64,000 nt of DNA, taken from positions 1 to 64,000 of the forward strand of contig JANWVM010000003.1 of NCBI GenBank assembly GCA_025056115.1. The letters are read 5' to 3'. How positions within the stretch are numbered: the first letter of the stretch is position 1; the number at the start of each line of letters is the position of its first letter. Shown piece by piece: positions 23,182 to 32,616 of this stretch. The notes under the pieces are model-generated. The model did not search any database. It had not been told where the DNA came from and saw nothing but the letters and a program-made list of their open reading frames with translations. A program made the position numbers and the translations under genes. The stretch comes from Gloeomargarita sp. SKYG116. Its GTDB lineage: Bacteria > Cyanobacteriota > Cyanobacteriia > Gloeomargaritales > Gloeomargaritaceae.

Positions 23182-23247
23182 CAAGCGTTCTGTCTCCTGG
23201 AGTGAGTCAAGTGTGCCAGAATGGAATCTAAGGAATAAGCCGAAACG

Positions 23248-23787
23248 ATGGTGCGTCATGACCCCTTCCCCGAATTTGTGGAATTGCTAGTGACCCACAG
23301 TACTGCTATTTTCCAGAAAGTGAAAGACCAGTACCCTGACGAGCATTTCTACGGTTTTGGATTTCGTACCAGTGTGTACTACCACTATTTGGTGGCGGCT
23401 GGCAACACCGAGGAAGGATTGTGGCGTTATGCGAGGGAAAATGCGTGCTACTTTCCGGGGCAAACTCTTGGTCAGATTGTCAGAACTATGCGTTGGCAAT
23501 CAATGGCGTGGTTAGAGGCGCAGTACTGGTTCGACCGGGATGACCAGTTTGCCGCCATTACTACTTGGCACCAGCAGCACGTACCAGATTACCATGCCAT
23601 TCCTTGGGCTACAGATGAAGAGGTCTTCAATCAAGTGGACACCTGGTGGTCTCGGATGGACGCGAGTTTGGAGGCTGCTTTACCCCTCATCGGAGAGCAA
23701 TTATTTCCGCACGGCAATCCGCAAGTCCATATTGATGCGGAAGGAGAGGTTTACCTGTATGCGGTAGGAATCGATACAGAGCAGTAA
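23248..23787 (+). CDS. Hypothetical protein, possibly DUF4303-like
   Basis: 179 aa; HFYGFGFRTSVYYHYLVAAGNTEEGL, W- and Y-rich, coding-like composition. Confidence 0.6.
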   Translation: MVRHDPFPEFVELLVTHSTAIFQKVKDQYPDEHFYGFGFRTSVYYHYLVAAGNTEEGLWRYARENACYFPGQTLGQIVRTMRWQSMAWLEAQYWFDRDDQFAAITTWHQQHVPDYHAIPWATDEEVFNQVDTWWSRMDASLEAALPLIGEQLFPHGNPQVHIDAEGEVYLYAVGIDTEQ

Positions 23788-24777
23788 TTAACTAGGAGTG
23801 GGCTGATCAAAAACCTGGCTCAATTCCTGCAACTTTTGTTCGTAATCCGCCTGGGTGATTGCGCCCTTTTGCAATTGCTGGTTTAATTGCTCAATTTGGG
23901 CGGCATGGGCCTGTTGCCGGGCTTGAATCAAGGCGCGATTTTTTTGATACTCCTTTTCCCCTTCCTGGCGGGCTTGTTTGAAGGCATCTTGCAGGGTCTG
24001 GATGTCCAGTTTGCCGCCGGAAGCATAGTATTGGTTGGCGACTTTACCAATCGCCCAGGTGGAGGCATAGGAAAGGGACGCTCCCACCACACTGCCCCAA
24101 CCCGGTACTAATTTGGCAGCGTTGCTCACAGCAATCCGAAAGACCGAAATACCCACCCCACCCATCATGCCGTCCCGGAGGAGTTCTGCATCCTTACGCT
24201 GGGTGGCATAGCCCCAGTACCGCCCAATTTCTTCGATCATCTTCAACTGAAACGTCAGCACAGCGATGTCGGTCACCAGCGCCAGCCCTGGAATCGGAAA
24301 TGCCCCCAGCACAGCCGTGAAAATGGCGTAATTTTGGATAAGCTGTTCGATCCGGCGTTCCCGCTCCGCTGGGTCGCTGATAGGAGCAATGTTGGCCGGT
24401 AGTAAGGTGCTGCGGGTGTCTGCCATCAATCGCTGGATGAAGTCGGTTTTCTCGTGGGGAACGCGAAAGGCGTTTTGGATGCGCGCCAGGACTTCCCGTT
24501 CCTCGACTGAGCGATTCCGGTCAGCGCAAGCCATGGCCAAGGCAGCGGCGTACACCTGTTCTCGGGCGGCAGGGGACGTGATTTTCGCCAGTTCAGCCTC
24601 GAGGTCAATCTCTTGCCGGACTAGGTCGAGTAGGGACACATCGGCGGGTAATTCTAAATTGCGGCAGGTTTCTAGGAGAATTTCTTCTTCCTCGGCTCGA
24701 AAAATGCCATCAGCGCGGGCCATGAAAACTAGCACTTTGATGCAGGCGAGGGCTTCCTGGGGCGTTAAATTAGACAT
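23788..24777 (-). CDS. TerB-like + DUF697 protein with C-terminal SHOCT-like segment
   Basis: ALACIKVLVFMARADGIFRAEEEEIL (TerB-like); FTAVLGAFPIPGLALVTDIAVLTFQLKMIEEIGRYWG (DUF697-like); LNQQLQKGAITQADYEQKLQEL (SHOCT-like). Confidence 0.8.
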   Translation of the reverse strand: MSNLTPQEALACIKVLVFMARADGIFRAEEEEILLETCRNLELPADVSLLDLVRQEIDLEAELAKITSPAAREQVYAAALAMACADRNRSVEEREVLARIQNAFRVPHEKTDFIQRLMADTRSTLLPANIAPISDPAERERRIEQLIQNYAIFTAVLGAFPIPGLALVTDIAVLTFQLKMIEEIGRYWGYATQRKDAELLRDGMMGGVGISVFRIAVSNAAKLVPGWGSVVGASLSYASTWAIGKVANQYYASGGKLDIQTLQDAFKQARQEGEKEYQKNRALIQARQQAHAAQIEQLNQQLQKGAITQADYEQKLQELSQVFDQPTPS

Positions 24778-24874
24778 GGATGTACCCAGCACGTGTTGTC
24801 TTCATTGTAGGTGTGGCTCCGGTTGCGGCTACACTTTCTTTACAATTAGATCAAAACTATTGCGAGTTATCGCC

Positions 24875-25267
24875 ATGTCAACCGCCTCAGTGCCCCTGAC
24901 CGTGCCTTACACCTTGAACCCGGATTACCGGGTGGCTGTGGGATTGGCGGCGCTCGGTCTGGCAGTGATGCCCTGGTCATGGCCAGTAGGGGCGGTATGT
25001 GAGGCAATGACAGCCTTTTTAGCTTGGCAAACGACGACCCTGCGCTGGACGTTTACAGAGACGGCAGTGGTTTTGACCCGCAACGGCCAGCCCATTCGCA
25101 CCTTTCCCTACGCGGAGTGGCAAGATTGGTATCTGTTCTGGCCGAGAGTGCCCGTGGTTTTATTTTTCCGCGAGGTGCGCAGCATTCACTTTGTCCCAGT
25201 TTTGTTTGACCCGGCGGCCTTGACCTGCTATCTGAATTACTACTGTCCCGTGACGGGAGCGCGTTAA
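24875..25267 (+). CDS. DUF3119 family protein
   Basis: 130 aa; two TM segments then WTFTETAVVLTRNGQPIRTFPYAEWQDWYLFWPRVPVVLFFREVRSIHFVPVLFD. Confidence 0.8.
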   Translation: MSTASVPLTVPYTLNPDYRVAVGLAALGLAVMPWSWPVGAVCEAMTAFLAWQTTTLRWTFTETAVVLTRNGQPIRTFPYAEWQDWYLFWPRVPVVLFFREVRSIHFVPVLFDPAALTCYLNYYCPVTGAR

Positions 25268-26274
25268 TGGATACTTCGGATGTAGCCGCTTTGGAAGCGC
25301 AAATTGAACAACTGCGGGCGGAAATTACCCAACTGCAAGAGGAAAAAGCGCGCTGGCAAGCTCAGGTGCAACAGGCCCAAGCGCAATTTCAACAACTCTT
25401 GCCCCAGGTGCTGCGGGAGTTGGAGGAACGCCGGCAAAAACTCCAACTGAACATTGAGCAACTGGAACGCCGCCAAGAACGGATTCAAAAGGAAATGCGC
25501 TCCACGTTTGCTGGGAGTTCCCAGGAGATTGCGGTGCGGGTGCAGGGGTTTAAGGATTATCTGCGGGGAGCGCTGCAAGAGTTGGTGGCAAGCGTTGAGG
25601 AACTGCCCCTTGTGCCTCAGCCGCAACCAGCCCCCCCGCCGACTGGGGAACCAGAACCGACACCGCCGCCTGCCCGTAAAAAAGCCGCACCCCTGCAAAT
25701 TGCTGCCCAAACCTACGCTGACCAAGTGGAAGTCATTGAGGAGTGTCTAGAACAGTACCGCACTCGCCCGGATTACTACGGTCCAGCCTGGCAATTGCGG
25801 CGCACGTTTGAACCGGTACATGAGGAACGGGTGCGACGTTGGTTTTTGGAGCAGGGGGGACGCGGCGCGCTCCGCAGCATGGGCAGTCGTTTGCAGAATA
25901 TCCTGGTGACGTCGGCCATTATTTCCATCCTGCGCCAGTTATACGATGAAGACTTGCGGGTGCTGGTGCTCACCAGTGGCCCGGAACGCTTGGGGGAATG
26001 GCGGCGCGGCCTGCAAGATTGTTTGGGGATCAGCCGGGCGGATTTTGGGGCGGAAGGCGGGATTCTGCTGTTTGAAGCGCCAGAGCCGCTGGCCCAAAAA
26101 GCAGACCGCTTTGAACGAGATGACCTGGTGCCGTTTATTGTGATGGATGAGGGGGATGGGATGGTGCCGGTGGTGTTGCTGCAATTTCCTCTGTGGCTAA
26201 CCTTTGCTCCTGACCCCAAAAAGGTGCGCCAGCGGCAGTTGGAAACCGACGAGTACGATTTCAAACTCTTCTAG
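25267..26274 (+). CDS. DUF3086 family protein
   Basis: N-terminal coiled coil plus conserved domain (RRTFEPVHEERVRRWFLEQGGRGALRSMGSRLQNILVTSAIISILRQLYDEDLRVLVLTSGPERLGEWRRGLQDCLGISR). Confidence 0.85.
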   Translation: MDTSDVAALEAQIEQLRAEITQLQEEKARWQAQVQQAQAQFQQLLPQVLRELEERRQKLQLNIEQLERRQERIQKEMRSTFAGSSQEIAVRVQGFKDYLRGALQELVASVEELPLVPQPQPAPPPTGEPEPTPPPARKKAAPLQIAAQTYADQVEVIEECLEQYRTRPDYYGPAWQLRRTFEPVHEERVRRWFLEQGGRGALRSMGSRLQNILVTSAIISILRQLYDEDLRVLVLTSGPERLGEWRRGLQDCLGISRADFGAEGGILLFEAPEPLAQKADRFERDDLVPFIVMDEGDGMVPVVLLQFPLWLTFAPDPKKVRQRQLETDEYDFKLF

Positions 26275-27206
26275 GTGGGTTCGAGTTGCTCTAGCGGCAG
26301 GTGAAAGTACATGGCGGCAGCTTGACAGTCCTGTTGAATCTGGGCCTGCAGGGCGGCAATACTGGGGAATTTCTGTTCGGGGCGCAAAAAATGTCGCAAC
26401 TGCACCCGCAATTCCTGCCCGTATAAATCCCCGCGCCAGCGCAACAGATGCACCTCGGCGGTGAGGGTTTGCCCGTCCACCGTGGGCCGATACCCCAAGT
26501 TCATGACCCCCGGTTGCGGTTGCGTCCAGCCCGGCGCCAGCACTTCCACACAGTAAACCCCCTGGCGTGGGAGAAATTTGCGGGCTGGCAGTTGCAAGTT
26601 GGCGGTGGGAAACCCGATGCGATGCCCCAGCGCCCGCCCCGGTATCACTTCGCCCATCAATTCGTAGGGCCGTCCCAACAAGTGTTCGACAGCTTCCACG
26701 TGTCCCTGGAGCAGAAGCTCCCGGATGCGCGAGCTACTGATGCGTTCCCCATCCATCGTTTGCTCAGGCACGATGGTGACCACTATGCCCAGGAGTTCCC
26801 CTAACTGTCGCAGTAACTGGGCATTGCCCTGCCGTCCCCGCCCAAAACAAAAATCGGCTCCCACGCTGATGTGTTTTGCCTGCAATTGCCCGTGAAGCAC
26901 GTCGTGAACAAACGCCTCTGGCGACATCTGGGCCAATTCGCGGTCAAAGGTGAGCAACACCAACTGCTGCACGCCCCAACGTTCGAGAATGGCTTGTTTC
27001 TCGGTAAGGGGAGTGAGTAACGCGCGGGGCTGACCACTGAAATACTCGGCGGGATGGGGCTGGAAGGTGACAACCGTTGCCCAAGCGTCTGGATGCTGCA
27101 CAACCGGCGCAATGACCGCCTGATGACCCCGATGCAGGCCATCGAAGTTCCCCAGGGCAATCGCCGTCGGGGTCAGGACTTGGTCAGGGGTCGGGGGTAT
27201 CCACAC
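26271..27206 (-). CDS. ribF: Bifunctional riboflavin kinase/FAD synthetase
   Basis: IALGNFDGLHRGHQAVI, VGADFCFGRGRQGN, ISSSRIRELL, GRALGHRIGFPTANLQLP. Confidence 0.95.
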   Translation of the reverse strand: MWIPPTPDQVLTPTAIALGNFDGLHRGHQAVIAPVVQHPDAWATVVTFQPHPAEYFSGQPRALLTPLTEKQAILERWGVQQLVLLTFDRELAQMSPEAFVHDVLHGQLQAKHISVGADFCFGRGRQGNAQLLRQLGELLGIVVTIVPEQTMDGERISSSRIRELLLQGHVEAVEHLLGRPYELMGEVIPGRALGHRIGFPTANLQLPARKFLPRQGVYCVEVLAPGWTQPQPGVMNLGYRPTVDGQTLTAEVHLLRWRGDLYGQELRVQLRHFLRPEQKFPSIAALQAQIQQDCQAAAMYFHLPLEQLEPT

Positions 27207-27296
27207 GCTTTACATTTTGACATAATCCGCATTCGAAGGCGATGGCTGGCTGCCTATGCTGTAAGTAAAACCCGGATTTTGGAGGAGGGTAGGGTC

Positions 27297-27686
27297 ATGG
27301 CTACATCCGTTTTACAGTCGTGGGTGCCCCTGGTGGCGCGTGTGTTTTTGTCAGCGGTCTTTATCCGGGCCGGTATCACCAAAATTCTCAACCCCGAAGG
27401 AACACAAGCCTACATGGCCAAATTTGGCGTACCGGGGTGGTTGTTGATCCCAACCATCATGGTGCTGCTGGTCGGCGGACTGTCAGTGTTGCTGGGATAC
27501 AAAGCCCGCTGGGGCGCGGCCCTGCTGATCGGCTTTCTCATTCCGGCTACCCTGATTTTCCACACCGATTTCAGCCAAAACCTGGAAGTCATCCAATTTT
27601 TTAAGAATCTGGCGTTGATGGGCGGCCTGTTGTTGGTGGTGGCCTATGGCGCTGGCTCGCTCAGTCTGGATCAACCCCGCGCCTAG
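27297..27686 (+). CDS. DoxX family membrane protein
   Basis: MATSVLQSWVPLVARVFLSAVFIRAGITKILNPEGTQAYMAKFGVPGWLL; four TM segments. Confidence 0.85.
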   Translation: MATSVLQSWVPLVARVFLSAVFIRAGITKILNPEGTQAYMAKFGVPGWLLIPTIMVLLVGGLSVLLGYKARWGAALLIGFLIPATLIFHTDFSQNLEVIQFFKNLALMGGLLLVVAYGAGSLSLDQPRA

Positions 27687-29017
27687 AGACCAATGAGCGC
27701 TTCGACAAACTCGTAGCTGGAAAAGGGGCGTAAATCGGTCAAGCCTTCGCCGGCGCCAATAAAGCGAATCGGCAACCCTAATTCCTGGGCAATCGCTAGG
27801 GCAATCCCCCCACGGGCGGTGCCGTCGAGCTTGGTGATAATCACACCAGTCAAGCGCACGGCTTCGGTAAACACCTGGGCTTGTCGTAACCCGTTTTGGC
27901 CGAGCGTGGCATCCAAAACTAGCAGGGATTCCACCTGGGCATCAGTCGCCTTTTTGTCAATCACCCGCCGGATTTTGGCCAGTTCCGCCATCAAATTTTG
28001 TTTGTTTTGTAAGCGACCGGCGGTATCCACCAACAATAACTCCACCCCGCGCGCCTGAGCCGCTGTGATTGCATCAAACACTACCGCCGCTGGGTCGGCA
28101 TTGGGGGTGGGGTTGCTAATCACGTCAACGCCAGCCCGCTCGCCCCAGATTTTGAGTTGTTCGACGGCAGCGGCGCGGAAGGTGTCAGCAGCGGCGATCA
28201 GACAGGAGTAACCGGATTTTTTGGCTAGGTGCGCCAGTTTACCGATAGTAGTGGTTTTGCCAACGCCGTTGACCCCGGTAATCAACCAGATATTCAGCTT
28301 GCCCCGTACCGGCGTGAGATTGCGTGCATATCCCTGCTGGTAGGGCCGTTCCAGCACGTCCCGCAAACAAGCAGTCATCAATTTGAGCGCCATCTCGGGG
28401 GGCAAGGCTTCCTGGCGCAACCGGTTTTGGATTTGCTGAATCACCCAATCGGTAACCGTTACCCCGACATCGGCTTGCAGGAGGATGGTTTCCAGCTCAT
28501 TGACAGCCCGTTCATCGAGTGGCCCCTGCCCAATAATTGCCTTGAGCTGGTTGAGGATGTTGCGGCGCGTTTTGGCCAAGCCCCGGCGCAGTTTTTGCAA
28601 CCAGTTGATTTCTTCGACCGTGACTTCTTCGGGTCGCCGTCCCTGGGCTGCCAGGATTTCCGCTGACCACAAAAAGCCTTCATCGAGTTCGACCGGTGGT
28701 GGCGCTTCGGCTGGGGCAGCCATTGGGGTTGCGGGAGCGGCTGGCGTCGTCATTGGCGATTCGGCTGGTGACAGCGACTCTTTCAATGCGGCCAACCGGC
28801 TCTGCCGCAGCGCTGCCGCCCGAGCTAGGAATGAGGTGGGAGCAGCCGCAGCTTCTGGTTCCGGTTCGGGTTGGGGTTCAGGGGGCGTTGCTGGGGCCGA
28901 TAGCTGCTGTTGCTTGCGGATATGTTCGTAGGCGCGTTTGGCCCATTCTACGTAGTCCACGCTGGGGGTGTCCGCACTGGGAGCCGTTGGGTTGCGTTCA
29001 AACCAGTTAAACGTCAT
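27683..29017 (-). CDS. ftsY: Signal recognition particle receptor FtsY
   Basis: LITGVNGVGKTTTIGKLAHLAKKSGYSCLIAAADTFRAAAVEQLKIWGERAGVD, LDGTARGGIALAI, RFIGAGEGLTDLRPFSSYEFVEALIG; acidic/Pro N-terminal extension. Confidence 0.97.
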   Translation of the reverse strand: MTFNWFERNPTAPSADTPSVDYVEWAKRAYEHIRKQQQLSAPATPPEPQPEPEPEAAAAPTSFLARAAALRQSRLAALKESLSPAESPMTTPAAPATPMAAPAEAPPPVELDEGFLWSAEILAAQGRRPEEVTVEEINWLQKLRRGLAKTRRNILNQLKAIIGQGPLDERAVNELETILLQADVGVTVTDWVIQQIQNRLRQEALPPEMALKLMTACLRDVLERPYQQGYARNLTPVRGKLNIWLITGVNGVGKTTTIGKLAHLAKKSGYSCLIAAADTFRAAAVEQLKIWGERAGVDVISNPTPNADPAAVVFDAITAAQARGVELLLVDTAGRLQNKQNLMAELAKIRRVIDKKATDAQVESLLVLDATLGQNGLRQAQVFTEAVRLTGVIITKLDGTARGGIALAIAQELGLPIRFIGAGEGLTDLRPFSSYEFVEALIGL

Positions 29018-29202
29018 GGGCGCCTGACCTGTTCCTTGTCCATCCAGTATAGTTGTAGCGCCTGGGCATCAACGGCCAGTCTGCATTTTCCTAATAGCCC
29101 CCCTAAAAAAGTTAAATGATTCCGTGATTCTGGTGGGAAAGTTCACGGGAATCTCTAGGATGAAATCAAGGAGAAACGTCACAAAGGACCAGAGGGTTTG
29201 CC

Positions 29203-29541
29203 ATGCAAGGGCAACTGGAAGAGCAATTACAACAGTTAAGTCGCAAAGTGGAGGAGCTGGAAAGACTCATTGAGCGATTCCGGTTGGAGCTTTTGCACTC
29301 TCTTGATGTGATGCAACACAACCTACCCAGTCACCACCCCACCACCAATTACCTGAGCAACCTTTCGGAGCACCGGGATATTCTGGTGGAGTCGCCGCCG
29401 CAGTCGCAACTGACCCCTGATCACCAGGATTTGCCGCCGGAGATGCAAATCCAACGCTTGATGGCGCAACTCACTGCCGCCTACAGTCGCATCGCCACCC
29501 TCGAAGAGCAACTCGTCGCCTGCCGCATGCAACAGAAATAG
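29203..29541 (+). CDS. Small coiled-coil hypothetical protein
   Basis: 112 aa; MQGQLEEQLQQLSRKVEELERLIERFRLELLHSL heptads. Confidence 0.65.
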   Translation: MQGQLEEQLQQLSRKVEELERLIERFRLELLHSLDVMQHNLPSHHPTTNYLSNLSEHRDILVESPPQSQLTPDHQDLPPEMQIQRLMAQLTAAYSRIATLEEQLVACRMQQK

Positions 29542-29619
29542 CGACGCCAAGGGCTGTCCCCGTCTGCCATAATGGATAGATGAAAAGTTAGTAAAACTTT
29601 TTAATATTTGTTCTAAAAG

Positions 29620-30828
29620 ATGAGCAGCAGTTCGGGGTGGACGCCAGGGACGTGGGATTATGATGTGTTGATTGTGGGGGGGTCCCTGGTGGGGTTGACC
29701 TTGGCGGCGTGGTTAGGTCCCCACGGGTTGCGGGTACTGGTGGTGGAAGCCCAAGAGGGGTTGGCGGGGACAGCCGCGCGGGTCTATGCGGTGATGCCCC
29801 TGACAGAACGGATTTGGCAGGCGGTAGGGGTGTGGCCGCAACTCAAGGCCGTTTTACAACTCTATGAACGCATTGATTTAACCGACCAAGGCCAACATCC
29901 GATTGTCTTTACCCCAACAGATTTGGGAGGCCGCCCGTGGCTGGGGTCGGTGGGAGAACAGCGGTGTCTTTGGCCGGTGATGCGGGAATTTATCGCCCAG
30001 ACGCCCAACGTTACTTACTGGGAAGGCACGCGGTTACTGGATATGGTTGTGACGCCTACGGCAGCCAAAGCCACGCTAGAACGTCAGGGGCAACTTCTCC
30101 ACCTGTCGGTCGGGCTGGTGGTCGGCGCCGATGGAGCACGGTCGCAGGTACGTCAGCGAGCCGGCATCAAAACCTGGGCTTGGCCTTACTGGCAGTCTTG
30201 TTTAACCACTGTGCTCTACGCTGATGAACCGCCAGTGGCTTATGAACGCTTCTGGCCGGCAGGCCCCTTGGCGCTTTTACCCTTACCGGATCACCGCTGG
30301 GGGATTGTGTGGACGCTACCGCACCAGGACGCTCAGCGTTTGTTACCAGCGTCGGCAGAGGAATTCCTGGCGCACTTGCGGCCGTATTTACCCTTCACAG
30401 AGGTGACCGAAGTGGGGCCGCGCCATTGTTTTCCGGTGGAGTGGCGGCAGGCGCGACGGTATGTGCAACCGCGTTTAGCCCTGATTGGCGATGCGGCCCA
30501 TCGCTGTCATCCGGTGGGGGGACAGGGCATGAATCTCGGCATTCGGGATGCCGCGACGCTCGGTGAAGTATTGGTTACCGCGCACCAGCGGGGGGAAGAC
30601 ATTGGGCAATTGCCCGTGCTCCGGCGCTATGAACGGTGGCGCTGGCCGCAAGTGCTTTTGTCCTTGCTATTTACTGATACATTAAACCGGGTTTTTTCCC
30701 AGGGGTGGGAGCCACTGGTGACCATGCGGGCGCTGGTACTACAAACTATGCAACGAGTGGGGGTCCTCCGTCGTTTATCTTTGCATTTCATGACCGGCTT
30801 GTGGGGACGGCTGCCTAGCAGCTTGTGA
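29620..30828 (+). CDS. FAD-dependent monooxygenase/hydroxylase (UbiH/Coq6-like)
   Basis: YDVLIVGGSLVGLTLAAWLGPHGLRVLVVEA (Rossmann), VVGADGARSQVRQRAGI, RLALIGDAAHRCHPVGGQGMNLGIRDAATLGEVL. Confidence 0.9.
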   Translation: MSSSSGWTPGTWDYDVLIVGGSLVGLTLAAWLGPHGLRVLVVEAQEGLAGTAARVYAVMPLTERIWQAVGVWPQLKAVLQLYERIDLTDQGQHPIVFTPTDLGGRPWLGSVGEQRCLWPVMREFIAQTPNVTYWEGTRLLDMVVTPTAAKATLERQGQLLHLSVGLVVGADGARSQVRQRAGIKTWAWPYWQSCLTTVLYADEPPVAYERFWPAGPLALLPLPDHRWGIVWTLPHQDAQRLLPASAEEFLAHLRPYLPFTEVTEVGPRHCFPVEWRQARRYVQPRLALIGDAAHRCHPVGGQGMNLGIRDAATLGEVLVTAHQRGEDIGQLPVLRRYERWRWPQVLLSLLFTDTLNRVFSQGWEPLVTMRALVLQTMQRVGVLRRLSLHFMTGLWGRLPSSL

Positions 30829-30831
30829 AAC

Positions 30832-31197
30832 TTAGAGCGCTGTACTCAACCGGAACACTAAACCGACCAGAGCAATCGCCGCAGAGATGGACAAACCAGC
30901 GCTGATGCCCCCTACCCACTTGATCACATCCCAGGTGCGGTCTTGCCATTTCTGGGTTTGTTGCAAGTCTGCTTCCAATCCGTTGACCTTGGCCCCTAAG
31001 CCATCTACCTTTTTTTCTAGACTCTCCACCTTGGTCTCCAAGTTGTCGACCTTAGTTTCCAGGCGCTCAACTCGGCTTTCTAATCTCTCAACCTTGGCTT
31101 CCAAGCCCCCAACCCGTGTTTCCAAACTATCCAAACGGACACTGATGTTACGCAATTCGGATAGGACTTGCTCTTCAAAGTTAGGAGATGCTGGCAT
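30832..31197 (-). CDS. Heptad-repeat coiled-coil protein with C-terminal TM helix
   Basis: Consecutive heptads SLETRVG GLEAKVE RLESRVE RLETKVD NLETKVE SLEKKVD GLGAKVN GLEADLQ, then WVGGISAGLSISAAIALVGLVFRL. Confidence 0.75.
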   Translation of the reverse strand: MPASPNFEEQVLSELRNISVRLDSLETRVGGLEAKVERLESRVERLETKVDNLETKVESLEKKVDGLGAKVNGLEADLQQTQKWQDRTWDVIKWVGGISAGLSISAAIALVGLVFRLSTAL

Positions 31198-31203
31198 TGG
31201 GTC

Positions 31204-32616
31204 TTACTCCGGTTGAGAGGGATCATGTTCATATGTTAACGCCCAACCATTCATTGCCTGACCGGTCGGTAGGGCGGCAAGAACGGCTGGTAATAGGCGC
31301 GCAACCGGAATGAGTTGCAAACCGGCCATGCTTGTCACATCCATTGGCGGGATAATGGCGCGTTGAAATCCCAATTTGACCGCTTCCTTGAGACGGGTTT
31401 CCATCTGTTGCACCGGGCGAATTTGACCGCTTAAACCCAGTTCCCCAATTAACACTGTGTCCGGTTGGATTAAACAATTCCGAAAACTGGCAATCACTGC
31501 TAAAGCAATTCCTAAATCGGCGGCGGGTTCGGCTACGGTTAATCCTCCGGCTGAGGCGACGTACACATCAAATTTCGCCAGGGGTAACCCCAAATGTTTC
31601 TCCAGAACAGCTAGGATTTGCACCAGACGATTGTAATCAATGCCGGTCGCGCTACGCCGGGGTGTGCCGTAGGTTGTGGGAGTGACCAGCGCCTGAATTT
31701 CGACAACTAACGGGCGACTTGCTTCACAGGCCACAATGGTTGCCACGCCAGGAGCCGGTGATTCCCGGTGATGGAGGAACAAAACCGATGGATTGCTCAC
31801 CTCCTGCAAACCCTGGCTTGTCATCGCAAAAATCCCCAATTCATAGCTCGGGCCAAAGCGATTTTTCCCGGCGCGTAATAACCGGTGATGGGCCAAGGCA
31901 TCCCCCTCAAAATACACCACCGTGTCCACCAAATGTTCCAGCACTTTGGGGCCGGCAATGGCGCCCTCTTTGGTGATATGGCCGACGATGAAAAGGGCGA
32001 TGTGATGCTGTTTGGCTAGGCGCATCAAGGCGGCGGTGCATTCCCGCACTTGGGAAACGGAACCAGGTGCAGACGTCAACGCGGCATACATCAGGGCTTG
32101 GATGCTGTCAATTACCGCCACGCGGGGGCGCATACTGTCCAATTCCCGCAGGATGACCTCCAAATCCGTTTCCGCTAAAAGGTAAAGTTGCTCGAAGTCA
32201 TGGCCGCCAAACAGCCGGTTGGCCCGCAATTTCACCTGTTGAGCCGATTCCTCAGCGCAAACATAGAGAACGGGTAGGGTTTGCGCCAGATGGCCTAGAG
32301 TTTGCAGTAACAGGGTGGATTTACCGATGCCTGCATCGCCAGCAATCAGCACTAGGGAACCAGGGACAATGCCGCCTCCCAGCACGCGGTCAAATTCAGA
32401 GGAACCAGTTGATAGACGTTGCCAGTCGTGGTCGCGGACAGCGCTGAGGGGCAAGGCTTGCCGAGGTGCAGCCGGTGAACGGAAGGCGGGGCTTTTGGGG
32501 GTGACGATGACCTCATCCAAGCTGTTCCAGGCCCCGCACTGGCGACACTGGCCGAAGTACTGGGCGTATTCCGCGCCGCACTCGCGACAAACATACCGGC
32601 TACGGGTCTTGGTCAT
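31204..32616 (-). CDS. radA: DNA repair protein RadA/Sms
   Basis: MTKTRSRYVCRECGAEYAQYFGQCRQCGAWNSLDE zinc finger; LIAGDAGIGKSTLLLQ; RFGPSYELGIFAMTSQGL. Confidence 0.96.
   Translation of the reverse strand: MTKTRSRYVCRECGAEYAQYFGQCRQCGAWNSLDEVIVTPKSPAFRSPAAPRQALPLSAVRDHDWQRLSTGSSEFDRVLGGGIVPGSLVLIAGDAGIGKSTLLLQTLGHLAQTLPVLYVCAEESAQQVKLRANRLFGGHDFEQLYLLAETDLEVILRELDSMRPRVAVIDSIQALMYAALTSAPGSVSQVRECTAALMRLAKQHHIALFIVGHITKEGAIAGPKVLEHLVDTVVYFEGDALAHHRLLRAGKNRFGPSYELGIFAMTSQGLQEVSNPSVLFLHHRESPAPGVATIVACEASRPLVVEIQALVTPTTYGTPRRSATGIDYNRLVQILAVLEKHLGLPLAKFDVYVASAGGLTVAEPAADLGIALAVIASFRNCLIQPDTVLIGELGLSGQIRPVQQMETRLKEAVKLGFQRAIIPPMDVTSMAGLQLIPVARLLPAVLAALPTGQAMNGWALTYEHDPSQPE

Noticed and set aside
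22873-23205. ORF of 110 aa on plus strand
   Set aside because: Spans the 12-bp-TIR element and copy C; low-quality translation, no ribosome-binding site or domain recognised.
29583-29601. AAAAGTT-AGTAA-AACTTTT stem upstream of the FAD monooxygenase
   Set aside because: AT-only style short stem in an AT-rich leader; could arise by chance.
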